A stretch of 64,000 nucleotides of DNA, taken from assembly GCF_030815145.1 (NCBI RefSeq), contig NZ_JAUSWJ010000001.1, positions 2,108,001 to 2,172,000 on the forward strand. The letters run 5' to 3'. Source of the stretch: Kaistia geumhonensis. Its GTDB lineage: Bacteria; Pseudomonadota; Alphaproteobacteria; Rhizobiales; Kaistiaceae. The notes under the pieces are model-generated. The model had not been told where the DNA came from, made no database searches, and saw only the letters and a list, made by a program, of their open reading frames with translations. The translations under genes and the position numbers were made by a program. Positions 41,523-50,121 of the stretch are shown piece after piece (positions within the stretch are counted from its first letter, which is position 1; every line of letters begins with the position of its first letter).

Positions 41523-42434
41523 ATGAATCTCTCGCAAACGTCTCGAAGTCTTGATCCGCTGGCGGACGTCCTGTCCGTACTCGATGCCCGCCCGACCCGA
41601 ACGACGCGCTTGGAGGCAGCCGGCGAATGGGCGCTGACCTTTCCGGCGCTCGAACGGCTGAAATTCGTCGCCCAGCTTCACGGAGCAGGCTGGCTTCTGC
41701 TGCCGGACCGACCGCCTCTTAGGATCGTCGCGGGCGATTGCTGCCTGATCGGCCGAAGCGCCTACACCATCGCGAGCGATCCCGCGGTCGCGCCGGTCGA
41801 GGGTGCTCCGCTCTATGCGGACGGGAACGATCTCGTCCATCTCGGTGGCGACGAGACGGTCGCGATTGGTGGCGGGATCGCGTTTGCGCCTGATGCCGGC
41901 GGCTTCCTGCTCGACCTGCTGCCGCCGGTGATGCACATCTCCGGCACGTCACCGGAATCGACCACGATCGCGGCCGTGCTGGCGCTTCTCGATCGCGAAA
42001 CATCCAAGGATGGGCTGGGGCAGAAGCTCGTCGCCGCGAGGCTTGCCGAAGTCCTGATGATCCAGGCGATCCGGGCCCTGGCATCGACGCAGGACATGAT
42101 CGGCGGCTGGTTCGGCGCGCTGGCGGAACCGCGGCTCGGCCGGGCGCTCCGGTGCTTTCACGGCGACATCGGACGGCCCTGGACCGTCGCCGACCTCGCG
42201 GCGGAGGCCGGCATGTCGCGCGCGGCGTTCTCAGCCGCCTTCACACGCCAGATCGGATTGCCGCCGCTTTCCTATGTCCGGAACTGGCGGCTAACACGCG
42301 CCCGTGCCGCTCTGGCTTCGCGGCATGAGAGCATCAAGCGTGTCGCAGCGGATATCGGATACACCTCGGAAAGCGCGTTCGGGCATGCGTTCCGGCGACA
42401 TTTTGGTTTCGCGCCACGAAAAAGCGCAGGTTGA
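41523..42434 (+). CDS. AraC-family regulator with N-terminal cupin domain
   Basis: A 303-residue regulator. The first ~170 residues are an AraC_binding/Cupin_6-type sensor (HGAGWLLLPDRPPLRIVAGD, DLLPPVMHISG). The C-terminal double helix-turn-helix shows WTVADLAAEAGMSRAAFSAA, FTRQIGLPPLSYVRNWRLT, then IKRVAADIGYTSESAFGHAF and RRHFGFAP. It probably controls the divergent SDR gene. I use the ATG at 41523; a TTG two codons upstream is also in frame. Confidence 0.86.
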   Translation: MNLSQTSRSLDPLADVLSVLDARPTRTTRLEAAGEWALTFPALERLKFVAQLHGAGWLLLPDRPPLRIVAGDCCLIGRSAYTIASDPAVAPVEGAPLYADGNDLVHLGGDETVAIGGGIAFAPDAGGFLLDLLPPVMHISGTSPESTTIAAVLALLDRETSKDGLGQKLVAARLAEVLMIQAIRALASTQDMIGGWFGALAEPRLGRALRCFHGDIGRPWTVADLAAEAGMSRAAFSAAFTRQIGLPPLSYVRNWRLTRARAALASRHESIKRVAADIGYTSESAFGHAFRRHFGFAPRKSAG

Positions 42435-42494
42435 GCCGGGTAAACCTCCGGCTGCCGAAGGCGGCGCAGATGCCGCCCTCGGACCGATCAGCCG

Positions 42495-43817
42495 CTACTC
42501 CGCGGGCTCCACCACGACGGCCGGCTTGGCCATCGGATTGTTGGGATGCGTCGTCCAGTTGGCGTAGTCGCCGGTCACCGCGCGGCCGGTGCGCGGATCG
42601 ACGCCGCCCACCATCTCCTCCATGGTGATGCAGTTCTCGACCGGGCAGACATTGACGCAGAGATTGCAGCCGACGCATTCGGCGTCGATGACCTCGAAAT
42701 GGCGCTTTCCGTCGACCATCGAGGTGATCGCCTGGTGGGACGTGTCCTCGCAGGCGATATGGCAGCGGCCGCACTTGATGCAGAGATCCTGGTCGATCTT
42801 CGCCTTGGCGACGTAGTTCAGGTTGAGATACTGCCAGTCCGTCACATTGCCGACGGCGCGGCCGATGATCTCGTCGACGGACGTGAAGCCGTGGCTGTCC
42901 ATATATTCGGAGAGGCCGGTGATCATGTCCTTGACGATGCGGAAGCCATAGGTCATCGCCGCCGTGCAGACCTGCACATTGCCGGCGCCGAGTGCCATGA
43001 ACTCGACCGCGTCGCGCCAGGTGGTGATGCCGCCTATGCCGGAGATCGGCAAGCCGTGCGTCTCGCGGTCGCGCGCGATCTCCGCCGTCATGTTGAGCGC
43101 GATCGGCTTCACCGCCGGGCCGCAATAGCCGCCATGGCTGCCCTTGCCGTCGACCGAGGGCAGCGGCGAGAAGGTGTCGATGTCGACGCCGATGATCGAG
43201 TTGACGGTGTTGATCAGCGACACCGCGTCGGCGCCGCCGCGATGGGCTGCGCGCGCCGGCTGGCGGACATCGGAGATGTTGGGCGTCAGCTTGACGATGA
43301 CGGGCATGCGCGTGTGCTGCTTGCACCAGCGCGTGACCATCTCGACATATTCGGGAACCTGCCCCACCGCCGCGCCCATGCCGCGTTCCGACATGCCGTG
43401 CGGGCAGCCGAAATTGAGCTCGACGCCGTCGCAGCCTGTCTCCTCGACCTTTGCGAGGATGTCCTTCCAGTAATGCTCCTCGCAGGGGACCATCAGCGAG
43501 ACGACCAGGGCCCGGTCGGGCCAGTCGCGCTTCACTTCCTTGATCTCGCGCAGGTTGATGTCGAGCGGCCGGTCGGTGATGAGCTCGATATTGTTGAGGC
43601 CGATCAGCCGGCGGTCGCCGGCATGGATGGCGCCATAGCGCGGGCCGGAGACGTTGACGACCGGCGGATCGGTGCCGAGCGTCTTCCAGACCACGCCGCC
43701 CCAGCCCTCCTTAAAGGCCCGGACGACATTGTAGGCCTTGTCGGTCGGCGGCGCCGAGGCGAGCCAGAACGGGTTCGGCGACTTGATGCCGACGAAGTTA
43801 CTCGCGAGATTGGCCAT
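42495..43817 (-). CDS. preA: NAD-dependent dihydropyrimidine dehydrogenase, subunit PreA
   Basis: A 440-residue subunit that reduces uracil and thymine with electrons from PreT. The FMN-binding TIM barrel shows NPFWLASAPPTDKAYNVVRA, GWGGVVWKTLGTDPPVVNVS, VELNFGCPHGMSERGMGAAV (with the active-site Cys region), and GIGGITTWRDAVEFMALGAG. The C-terminus binds two [4Fe-4S] clusters: CIKCGRCHIACEDTSHQ and CVGCNLCVNVCPVENCI. It lies 14 bases downstream of preT, in one operon. Confidence 0.95.
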   Translation of the reverse strand: MANLASNFVGIKSPNPFWLASAPPTDKAYNVVRAFKEGWGGVVWKTLGTDPPVVNVSGPRYGAIHAGDRRLIGLNNIELITDRPLDINLREIKEVKRDWPDRALVVSLMVPCEEHYWKDILAKVEETGCDGVELNFGCPHGMSERGMGAAVGQVPEYVEMVTRWCKQHTRMPVIVKLTPNISDVRQPARAAHRGGADAVSLINTVNSIIGVDIDTFSPLPSVDGKGSHGGYCGPAVKPIALNMTAEIARDRETHGLPISGIGGITTWRDAVEFMALGAGNVQVCTAAMTYGFRIVKDMITGLSEYMDSHGFTSVDEIIGRAVGNVTDWQYLNLNYVAKAKIDQDLCIKCGRCHIACEDTSHQAITSMVDGKRHFEVIDAECVGCNLCVNVCPVENCITMEEMVGGVDPRTGRAVTGDYANWTTHPNNPMAKPAVVVEPAE

Positions 43818-43831
43818 GCTGACGTCCCCCC

Positions 43832-45181
43832 TCAGGCGGAAAGCGCGCGGTGGATGGATTCGGCGGCGATGCGTCCGTCGGCGACGGCGGCGACGGTGAG
43901 ATCCTCGCCGGTCGCCGCGCAGTCGCCACCGGCCCAGACGCCGGGAAGCGAGGTGCGCCGCTCGTCGTCGACGCGGATCTTGCCGCCCTCGAGCGCGATG
44001 GCAGCGGCCGAGCCGTTCAGCGCCGCCGGCACCAGCGTCTGGCCGATCGCCTTGAACACCATGTCGGCGGGAAGCGTGAAGGTGGCGCCGGTGCCGATCA
44101 GCCGACCCTCGCGCTCCGCCGTCTCCTCGAAGGCGACGCCGGCGACATGGCCGTTCTCGACGAGGAGGCGCACCGGCTTCGCGTGATGACGGATGACGAC
44201 GCCGTTCGTCGCGGCGAGCTCCTGCTCGTAGCGCGATGCACCCATCTTCTCCGGCCCGCGCCGGTAGACCATGGTCACCTCCTTCGCGCCGAGCCGCTTC
44301 GACTGGACGGCGACATCGACCGCGGTCATGCCGCCGCCGATGACCACGACGCGCCCGCCGACGGGAAGCGAGGACAGATCGGTCGCCTGGCGGAGATCGG
44401 CGATATAGCCGACGGCGTCGATCGCGCCGGGGAGGTCCTCGCCTTCGAGCGCCAGCGCGTTGACGCCCGCGAGCCCCATGCCGAGGAAGACCGCGTCATA
44501 GGCGCCACTGAGCTCGGACAGCGTGATGTCGCGGCCGAGCGCCTTGCCGTGCTCGACGGTGATGCCGCCGATCGACAGGACGAACTCGACCTCCGCCTGC
44601 GCGAAGCCGTCGGGCGCCTTGTAGGCGGCGATGCCATATTCGTTGAGCCCGCCGGCCTTCGGGCGCGCGTCGTAGATGACGACGTCGTGGCCGTGCATGG
44701 CGAGACGGTGGGCGGCGGAAAGACCGGCCGGGCCGCCGCCGACGACGGCGACGCGCTTGCCGGTCGACGGCGCGCGCGGGAAAGGCTGCTCGCTCGCCTC
44801 GTCCATCAGGACGTCGGTGGCGTAGCGCTGCAACAGGCCGATCTTGACCGGCTTGCCCTCCGCCTCCTCGCGCACGCAGGCCTCCTCGCAGAGTGTCTCG
44901 GTCGGGCAGACGCGGGCGCACATGCCGCCGAGGATGTTCTGCGAGAGGATCGTCTCCGCCGAGCCGATCGGATTGCCGGTCATGATCTGACGGATGAAGA
45001 GGGGAATGTCGATCGAGGTCGGGCAGGCTTTGACGCAGGGCGCGTCATAGCAGAAATAGCAGCGATCGGCCTCGACCAGCGCCTCGTGATCGCCGAGCGG
45101 GGGGTGGATGTCGCTGAAATTGGCCGCATACTGATCGGGCGCGAGACGGCCCGTCGCGATGTCCGGCGAAGTTGTCGCCAT
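43832..45181 (-). CDS. preT: NAD-dependent dihydropyrimidine dehydrogenase, subunit PreT
   Basis: A 449-residue NADH-oxidising subunit related to the small subunit of glutamate synthase. N-terminal iron-sulfur cysteines: CYFCYDAPCVKACPTSIDIP and GGMCARVCPTETLCEEACVR. FAD site: RVAVVGGGPAGLSAAHRLA. NADH site: GRVVVIGGGMTAVDVAVQSK. C-terminal FAD contact: LPGVWAGGDCA. The ATG at 45181 follows GAGGGAGAAGC. A RutR-like operator lies upstream. The later pathway genes (dihydropyrimidinase, beta-ureidopropionase) are not adjacent. Confidence 0.94.
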   Translation of the reverse strand: MATTSPDIATGRLAPDQYAANFSDIHPPLGDHEALVEADRCYFCYDAPCVKACPTSIDIPLFIRQIMTGNPIGSAETILSQNILGGMCARVCPTETLCEEACVREEAEGKPVKIGLLQRYATDVLMDEASEQPFPRAPSTGKRVAVVGGGPAGLSAAHRLAMHGHDVVIYDARPKAGGLNEYGIAAYKAPDGFAQAEVEFVLSIGGITVEHGKALGRDITLSELSGAYDAVFLGMGLAGVNALALEGEDLPGAIDAVGYIADLRQATDLSSLPVGGRVVVIGGGMTAVDVAVQSKRLGAKEVTMVYRRGPEKMGASRYEQELAATNGVVIRHHAKPVRLLVENGHVAGVAFEETAEREGRLIGTGATFTLPADMVFKAIGQTLVPAALNGSAAAIALEGGKIRVDDERRTSLPGVWAGGDCAATGEDLTVAAVADGRIAAESIHRALSA

Positions 45182-45301
45182 ATGCTTCTCCCTCGCGGCC
45201 CGAGCGGGGCCGGTTCTGCGAAGCGCGGGAAAGGCCCGCGGAGCCATGCCTGGCCGCCGCGCGCCCTCTTGTTGTTGTCGTCGCCGCGGCCCGGAAAAGT
45301 C

Positions 45302-45317
45302 TTGATCATTTGGACAA
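45302..45317 (-). promoter_or_regulatory. RutR-like operator upstream of preT-preA
   Basis: TTGATCA-TT-TGGACAA matches the E. coli RutR operator TTGACCA-NN-TGGTCAA at 12 of 14 defined positions. On the minus strand a -35 TTGACG lies at 45336-45331, so the operator covers the expected -10 region (about 45313-45308), which fits repression. The start of preT is about 120 bases downstream. Confidence 0.68.
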
Positions 45318-45424
45318 ATTCCAGATCGGGCGTCAAGGCATGGTTTCGAGCAATTCCAGTCTGCGGCGCACAAGATTGCATCATGGCGCCGAGACCGGCA
45401 GTGGCCTTGCCGTTCCTGGGCAGC

Positions 45425-45688
45425 TCAGCGCTGCGGCGGGGCCACGATTAGGCCCACCAGCCGGCGGACGAGCGGCAGGATCAGCAGCAGCACGGGGAAG
45501 GCGACCATCCAGGAGACGAGCCAGGCCCCGAGCCACCGCGTGACGAAGTCGGGGGAAAGGCCGATCGCCTTGGCGGTCGAAACGGCGGAAACCGTCGCGC
45601 ACATCACGATCGACAGGACGAACGGAAAGACGATGCCGTGGAAGCGCGCCGGAAGCCTGGCGGTGCCGCGGACAGACGTGGTTGTCAT
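45425..45688 (-). CDS. DUF2798 small membrane protein
   Basis: An 87-residue protein with two membrane helices, GIVFPFVLSIVMCATVSAVS and WLVSWMVAFPVLLLILPLV, and a conserved basic end (RRLVGLIV). This is the DUF2798 family, function unknown. I prefer the ATG at 45688 (preceded by GGAAC); one at 45700 is four codons longer. It lies between preT and the GntR gene without obvious connection to either. Confidence 0.78.
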   Translation of the reverse strand: MTTTSVRGTARLPARFHGIVFPFVLSIVMCATVSAVSTAKAIGLSPDFVTRWLGAWLVSWMVAFPVLLLILPLVRRLVGLIVAPPQR

Positions 45689-45862
45689 GGGAAGTTCCAT
45701 CAGTTGCGGCCGCGCGCCTGCTGGCTGACCAGCGCGACCCGCGGCACGGCGGGTCAAAGGCGCGTTGACTGACGGAAACGCTTACGGCCCTGCCTCGGCA
45801 GGACGGATTTCCCATCGCATGACCGCTCGTCGCGCGCAAGAACCTCCTGCGGTCGTCGCGGC

Positions 45863-46573
45863 TCAGCCGCCGAGCAGATCGGCGAGCGAGGCCGGCCGGG
45901 CCTCGCGCTCGACGAGATCGAGCCCGCCGACGAGATCGGCGATATGCTCCTCCATGACCGCGGCGGCGCGTGGCGCGTCATGCGCGGCCAGCGCGGCGAT
46001 CAGCGCCCCATGGGCCGGACTGCCGCAGGTCGCCTCCCGGCGCCGCCAGTAGAGCGAAATGATGAGCGAGGAGCGGGCGACCAGTTCGCGCACGAAGCCG
46101 GCATAGACCGGCTGGCCGGCGATGTCGGCGATGGCGATGTGGAAGGCGCCGGAGAGGACGATGGCCCGCCGATGCTCGTCGGCATGCAGCGCCGCATGCT
46201 CGGCCTCGACGGAAGCGGCGAGCGTCGCGATATCGCCTTCGCCCGCGCGCTCGGCGGCGGCTGCGGCGACCCGCGGCTCGATGAGCTGCCGCGCCTCGAA
46301 GACGCTGCGCGCCTCGTGCACGGTCGGATGGGCGACCATCGCGCCTCGGTTCGGCTCGATATGGACGACGCCCTCATGCGACAGCGCCTCGAGCGCGGAG
46401 CGGACCAGCGTGCGGCTGGCGCCGTAGACGGCGCCGATCTCGTCTTCGGGAAGACGGGTTCCGGGCGCGAGGCGATGATCGAGGATGGCGTCGAGCAGCG
46501 CCCGATAGACGGTGGCGGCGCGGGGGCTGCGCAATGCAGACCGCTCGCCCGACAACCGTTCCGTCTTCAGCAT
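45863..46573 (-). CDS. GntR-family regulator, FCD (FadR) subfamily
   Basis: A 236-residue regulator: winged helix AATVYRALLDAILDHRLAPG, then TRLPEDEIGAVYGASRTLVR, and SALEALSHEGVVHIEPNRGA. The FCD ligand domain has EARQLIEPRVAAAAAERA, FHIAIADIAGQPVYAGFVRE (metal-binding histidine region) and HGALIAALAAHDAPRAAAVM. It is divergent from the ABC transporter at 46852, with a perfect palindrome between them, so it is probably that operon's regulator. Confidence 0.88.
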   Translation of the reverse strand: MLKTERLSGERSALRSPRAATVYRALLDAILDHRLAPGTRLPEDEIGAVYGASRTLVRSALEALSHEGVVHIEPNRGAMVAHPTVHEARSVFEARQLIEPRVAAAAAERAGEGDIATLAASVEAEHAALHADEHRRAIVLSGAFHIAIADIAGQPVYAGFVRELVARSSLIISLYWRRREATCGSPAHGALIAALAAHDAPRAAAVMEEHIADLVGGLDLVEREARPASLADLLGG

Positions 46574-46652
46574 TGAGCCCCCGACCCGCTTCGCGCTTCG
46601 CCTCAGTGTTGTTCCTGAATCTAGTCGAGGCGCCGCCCGCCGGAAAGCACGG

Positions 46653-46666
46653 GATCGTATACGATC
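46653..46666. promoter_or_regulatory. GATCGTATACGATC palindrome, candidate operator for the GntR regulator
   Basis: A 14-base perfect palindrome whose core CGTATACG is of the GTxxAC type bound by FCD-subfamily GntR proteins. It lies about 80 bases upstream of the GntR start and 185 bases upstream of the transporter operon. The 278-base gap between the two genes holds no coding sequence. Confidence 0.6.
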
Positions 46667-46851
46667 TGCGCATAGTTTTGTCGTCATCGCCTTGTTTTTG
46701 TGCATGCCGACTTTGAGGGCGGCTCAGGTCCGTCCGGGCGCCTCATCGGGAAAAGCCGTTCTCTTCCAGCGCTCTGGCGGAGCAAACGGCCGCTGCGGGG
46801 CTCTTGGCACACGACTTGCGATCCTCCTTGCCGGACCTCACGGAGACGACG

Positions 46852-47832
46852 ATGGCAAGGCCCGCCGATCTGGAACTCGCTTCTGTCACCAAGCGCTATG
46901 GCGAGACGACGGCCGTCGACAGCATCGACCTGAAGATCAAGGCCGGCACCTATTGCTGCCTGCTCGGCCCGTCCGGCTGCGGCAAATCCTCGACGCTGCG
47001 CATGATCGCGGGCCACGAGAGCGTCAGCGACGGCGACATCGTACTGGGACCGGAGGTGGTCAACGGCCTGCCGCCGGCCAAGCGGGGCACGGCGATGATG
47101 TTCCAGTCCTATGCGCTGTTCCCGCATTTGTCGGCGCGCGACAATGTCGCCTTCCCGCTGCGCATGAAGGGCGTCAACAAGGTCGACCGGTCGATCCGCG
47201 CCACCGATGCGCTGAAGATGGTCGACATGGAGCGCTACCAGGCCCGCCTGCCGAGCCAGCTTTCGGGCGGCCAGCAGCAGCGCGTGGCGCTTGCCCGCGC
47301 GCTCGTCACCGATCCGCAGATCCTGCTTCTCGACGAACCGCTCTCCGCGCTCGACCCCTTCCTCAAGATCCGCGTCCGCGCCGAGCTGAAGCGCTTCCAG
47401 CGCGAGCTCGGCATCTCCTTCATCCATGTGACGCACAGCCAGGAGGAGGCGATGGCGCTCGCCGACCTCATCATCATCATGAATGCCGGCCGCATCGAGC
47501 AGGCCGGCGATCCGCGCTCGATCTTCAATGCGCCGGCGACCGAGTTCGTCGCCCGCTTCATCGGCGGCCACAACGTGATCCCGGCGGGCGACCGCAAGAT
47601 CTCGGTGCGCTCGGACCGGCTGCATGTCTCGGCCGGTGGCCAGGGGACGCCCGCGACCGTGCGCGAGGTCGAGTACCAGGGCACTGCCGTCTTCGTGAGC
47701 CTCGTGACCGAGGCGGGGCTCGAGATGATGGCCATCGTGCCGGAGCGCACCTTCTACGCCCGCCCCTTCGAGGCCGGCGACGCCGTCCACGTCCACTGGG
47801 ACGAAGCCGACATCCACGAGCTCGCGGCCTGA
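46852..47832 (+). CDS. ABC transporter ATPase, PotA type
   Basis: A 326-residue ATPase: Walker A GPSGCGKSSTL, signature LSGGQQQRVALARAL, Walker B ILLLDEPLSALDPFLK, switch histidine in HVTHSQEEAMALADL, and a short TOBE domain from about residue 240. The ATG at 46852 follows ACGGAGACGACG. It is the first gene of an operon with binding protein, two permeases and the racemase-like gene. Confidence 0.92.
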   Translation: MARPADLELASVTKRYGETTAVDSIDLKIKAGTYCCLLGPSGCGKSSTLRMIAGHESVSDGDIVLGPEVVNGLPPAKRGTAMMFQSYALFPHLSARDNVAFPLRMKGVNKVDRSIRATDALKMVDMERYQARLPSQLSGGQQQRVALARALVTDPQILLLDEPLSALDPFLKIRVRAELKRFQRELGISFIHVTHSQEEAMALADLIIIMNAGRIEQAGDPRSIFNAPATEFVARFIGGHNVIPAGDRKISVRSDRLHVSAGGQGTPATVREVEYQGTAVFVSLVTEAGLEMMAIVPERTFYARPFEAGDAVHVHWDEADIHELAA

Positions 47833-47865
47833 GCGCCGGCGCTTGCATCAGAGGAGAGAGTGCCC

Positions 47866-49146
47866 ATGAAGAAGTCCGACAAGTCCGGCCTGTCGCGCCG
47901 CACGCTGCTCAAGGGATCGGCCGCTTTCGCCGGTTTCGTCGGCACGCAGGCAGTGACCGGCTTCCCGGCCGTCCATGCCGACGAGCCGATCACGCTGCGC
48001 TACCTCTCGACCGCGACCAACCAGTCGCCGGCCATCGCCGCCAAGGCGAAGGAAGTCACCGGCATCAACATCGAATATGTGACGGTCACCACCGACGACG
48101 TGACGAAGCGCATCGTCACGCAGCCGGATTCGTTCGACCTCGTCGACACCGAGTATTTCAGCCTGCGCAACCTGATCCCGTCCGGCAACCTGATGGGCAT
48201 CGACGCCAAGAAGGTGAAGCTGGTCGACAAGCTCGCCACCGCCATGACCAAGGGCGAGGTAGACGGCAAGAAGATCGGCAACCAGGGCACCGCCCCGAAC
48301 AAAGTGTTCTATCTCGAGAAGCAGCGCGGCAAGGAGTTCGCCAAGGAGCCGACCGACTGGATCACGCTGATCCCGACCACCTACAACGCCGACACGCTCG
48401 GCATCCGTCCTGACCTCATCGGCCGGCCCATCACCAGCTGGTCGGAGCTGCTCAATCCCGAGTTCAAGGGCAAAGCCTCGATCCTCAACATCCCCTCGAT
48501 CGGCATCATGGACGCCGCCATGGTCAACGAGGCGATGGGCAAGGTGCAGTATGGCGACAAGGGCAACATGACCAAGGAGGAGATCGACAAGACGATCGCC
48601 ACCCTGATCGAAGCCAAGAAGGCTGGCCAGTTCCGCGCGTTCTGGACCGACTTCAACGAGAGCGTCAACCTGATGGCCTCGGGCGAGACCGTCATCCAGT
48701 CGATGTGGTCGCCGGCCGTGACCGCGGTCCGCCTCAAGGGCATCCCCTGCACGTTCCAGCCGCTCAAGGAAGGCTATCGCGCCTGGGCGTCGGGCTTCGG
48801 TCTGCCGCGCACGCTGAAGGGCAAGCAGCTCGACGCCGCCTACGAGTTCATCAACTGGTTCCTCTCCGGCTGGGCCGGCGCCTATCTCAACCGCCAAGGC
48901 TACTACTCGGCCGTCCTCGAGACGGCCAAGGAGAACATGGAGCCCTACGAGTGGGCGTTCTGGATGGAAGGCAAGCCCGCCGAGAAGGACATTCTCGGCC
49001 CCGATGGCGGCCTGCTCGAGAAGGCCGGCTCGGTCCGCGACGGCGGCTCCTATGTCGAGCGCATGGGCGCGGTCGCCTGCTGGAACTCGATCATGGATGA
49101 GAACGCCTACATGGTTCAGAAGTGGAACGAGTTCATCGCCGCCTGA
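47866..49146 (+). CDS. Periplasmic substrate-binding protein, PotD-like, Tat-exported
   Basis: A 426-residue binding protein with a clear twin-arginine signal (LSRRTLLKGSAAFAGFVG) ending near VHADEP. The mature chain opens ITLRYLSTATNQSPAIAAKA. Later segments such as WSELLNPEFKGKASILNIPS and AYEFINWFLSGWAGAYLNRQ are typical of the polyamine/iron family 1 binding proteins. It is longer than PotD (about 348), with insertions that suggest another ligand. GAGGAG lies ten bases upstream of the ATG. An intrinsic terminator follows it. Confidence 0.9.
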   Translation: MKKSDKSGLSRRTLLKGSAAFAGFVGTQAVTGFPAVHADEPITLRYLSTATNQSPAIAAKAKEVTGINIEYVTVTTDDVTKRIVTQPDSFDLVDTEYFSLRNLIPSGNLMGIDAKKVKLVDKLATAMTKGEVDGKKIGNQGTAPNKVFYLEKQRGKEFAKEPTDWITLIPTTYNADTLGIRPDLIGRPITSWSELLNPEFKGKASILNIPSIGIMDAAMVNEAMGKVQYGDKGNMTKEEIDKTIATLIEAKKAGQFRAFWTDFNESVNLMASGETVIQSMWSPAVTAVRLKGIPCTFQPLKEGYRAWASGFGLPRTLKGKQLDAAYEFINWFLSGWAGAYLNRQGYYSAVLETAKENMEPYEWAFWMEGKPAEKDILGPDGGLLEKAGSVRDGGSYVERMGAVACWNSIMDENAYMVQKWNEFIAA

Positions 49147-49155
49147 TGTGACCAC

Positions 49156-49184
49156 GCCGCCGGGGCCCATCCCCGGCGGCTTTT
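49156..49184 (+). terminator. Intrinsic terminator between the binding protein and the permeases
   Basis: GCCGCCGGGG-CCCAT-CCCCGGCGGC-TTTT: a perfect ten-pair stem and T run, ten bases after the binding-protein stop. Placed inside the operon, it would keep the permeases at lower level than the binding protein, as is common for ABC importers. Confidence 0.88.
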
Positions 49185-49238
49185 CCCTGCCGGCGACGCG
49201 CCGGCAACGCTCAGACGACGGACGGAGAGCCGCTGCCG

Positions 49239-50120
49239 ATGCTGGACGCAAGATCGCGCTGGACGCCCTACTGGCAGGCGGCGCCGCTGGCCCTCGTCTT
49301 CCTTGTCTTCTTCGTCCTCCCGCTCGCCATCACGTTCATGGTGAGCTTCTGGACCTATACCGGCTATTCGATCGAGCCGGCCTTTGTCGGCGACAACTAT
49401 GCCTCGGCCTTCGACAAGTGCCTGTCGAGCCTGCCGGACCTCTGCACCACCTTCCGGACCTATCTCTCGACGCTGAAATTCTGCCTGCTGGTCTGGCTGA
49501 TCACGCTCGTGCTCGGATTCACGATCGCCTACTATCTCGTCTTCGAGATCAAGTCGCCGACGACCCGCATCGTCCTGGCGCTGCTCACGACGATCCCGTT
49601 CTGGACCTCGAACGTGATCCGCATGATCTCGTGGATTCCGCTGCTCGGCCGCAACGGCCTCGTCAACCAGGCGCTGATGGGCGCCGGCATCACGCATGAG
49701 CCGATCGACTGGCTGCTCTATTCGAGCTTCTCGGTGACGCTGTCGCTCGTCCATATCAACACGGTCTTCATGATCGTGCCGATCCTCAATTCCATGTCGC
49801 GCATCGACAAGTCGCTGATCGAGGCTGCCTACGACAACGGCGCAAGCGCCTGGCAGACGATCTGGAACGTCATCGTCCCGCTCTCCAAGACCGGCATCGC
49901 CATCGGCTCGATCTTCGTCGTCACCGTGGTGATGGGCGACTTCATCTCGATCGGCCTCATGGGCGGGCAGCAGATCGCCTCGGCCGGCAAGGTGATCGAG
50001 ACGCAGATCACCGCCCTGCAGTTTCCCATCGCCGCGGCCAACGCCATCGTGCTGCTCGCCGTGGTGCTGATGATCATCTGGACGCTGCTGCGCCTCGTCG
50101 ACATCCGCAAGGAACTCTGA
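49239..50120 (+). CDS. ABC transporter permease, PotB type
   Basis: A 293-residue permease with six helices. The coupling loop is LIEAAYDNGASAWQTIWNVI. The periplasmic loop after helix 1 contains two cysteines (KCLSSLPDLCTTF), which may form a disulfide. The stop is two bases before the next permease start. Confidence 0.92.
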   Translation: MLDARSRWTPYWQAAPLALVFLVFFVLPLAITFMVSFWTYTGYSIEPAFVGDNYASAFDKCLSSLPDLCTTFRTYLSTLKFCLLVWLITLVLGFTIAYYLVFEIKSPTTRIVLALLTTIPFWTSNVIRMISWIPLLGRNGLVNQALMGAGITHEPIDWLLYSSFSVTLSLVHINTVFMIVPILNSMSRIDKSLIEAAYDNGASAWQTIWNVIVPLSKTGIAIGSIFVVTVVMGDFISIGLMGGQQIASAGKVIETQITALQFPIAAANAIVLLAVVLMIIWTLLRLVDIRKEL

Positions 50121-50121
50121 G

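Noticed and set aside
41517-41523. TTGACCA, a perfect RutR half-site at the start of the AraC gene
   Set aside because: No second half-site at the required spacing; it coincides with the start codon region and is probably chance.
43850-45451. 533-codon plus-strand open frame opposite preT
   Set aside because: Antisense to a gene with complete iron-sulfur and nucleotide-binding motifs; no start signal or family likeness.
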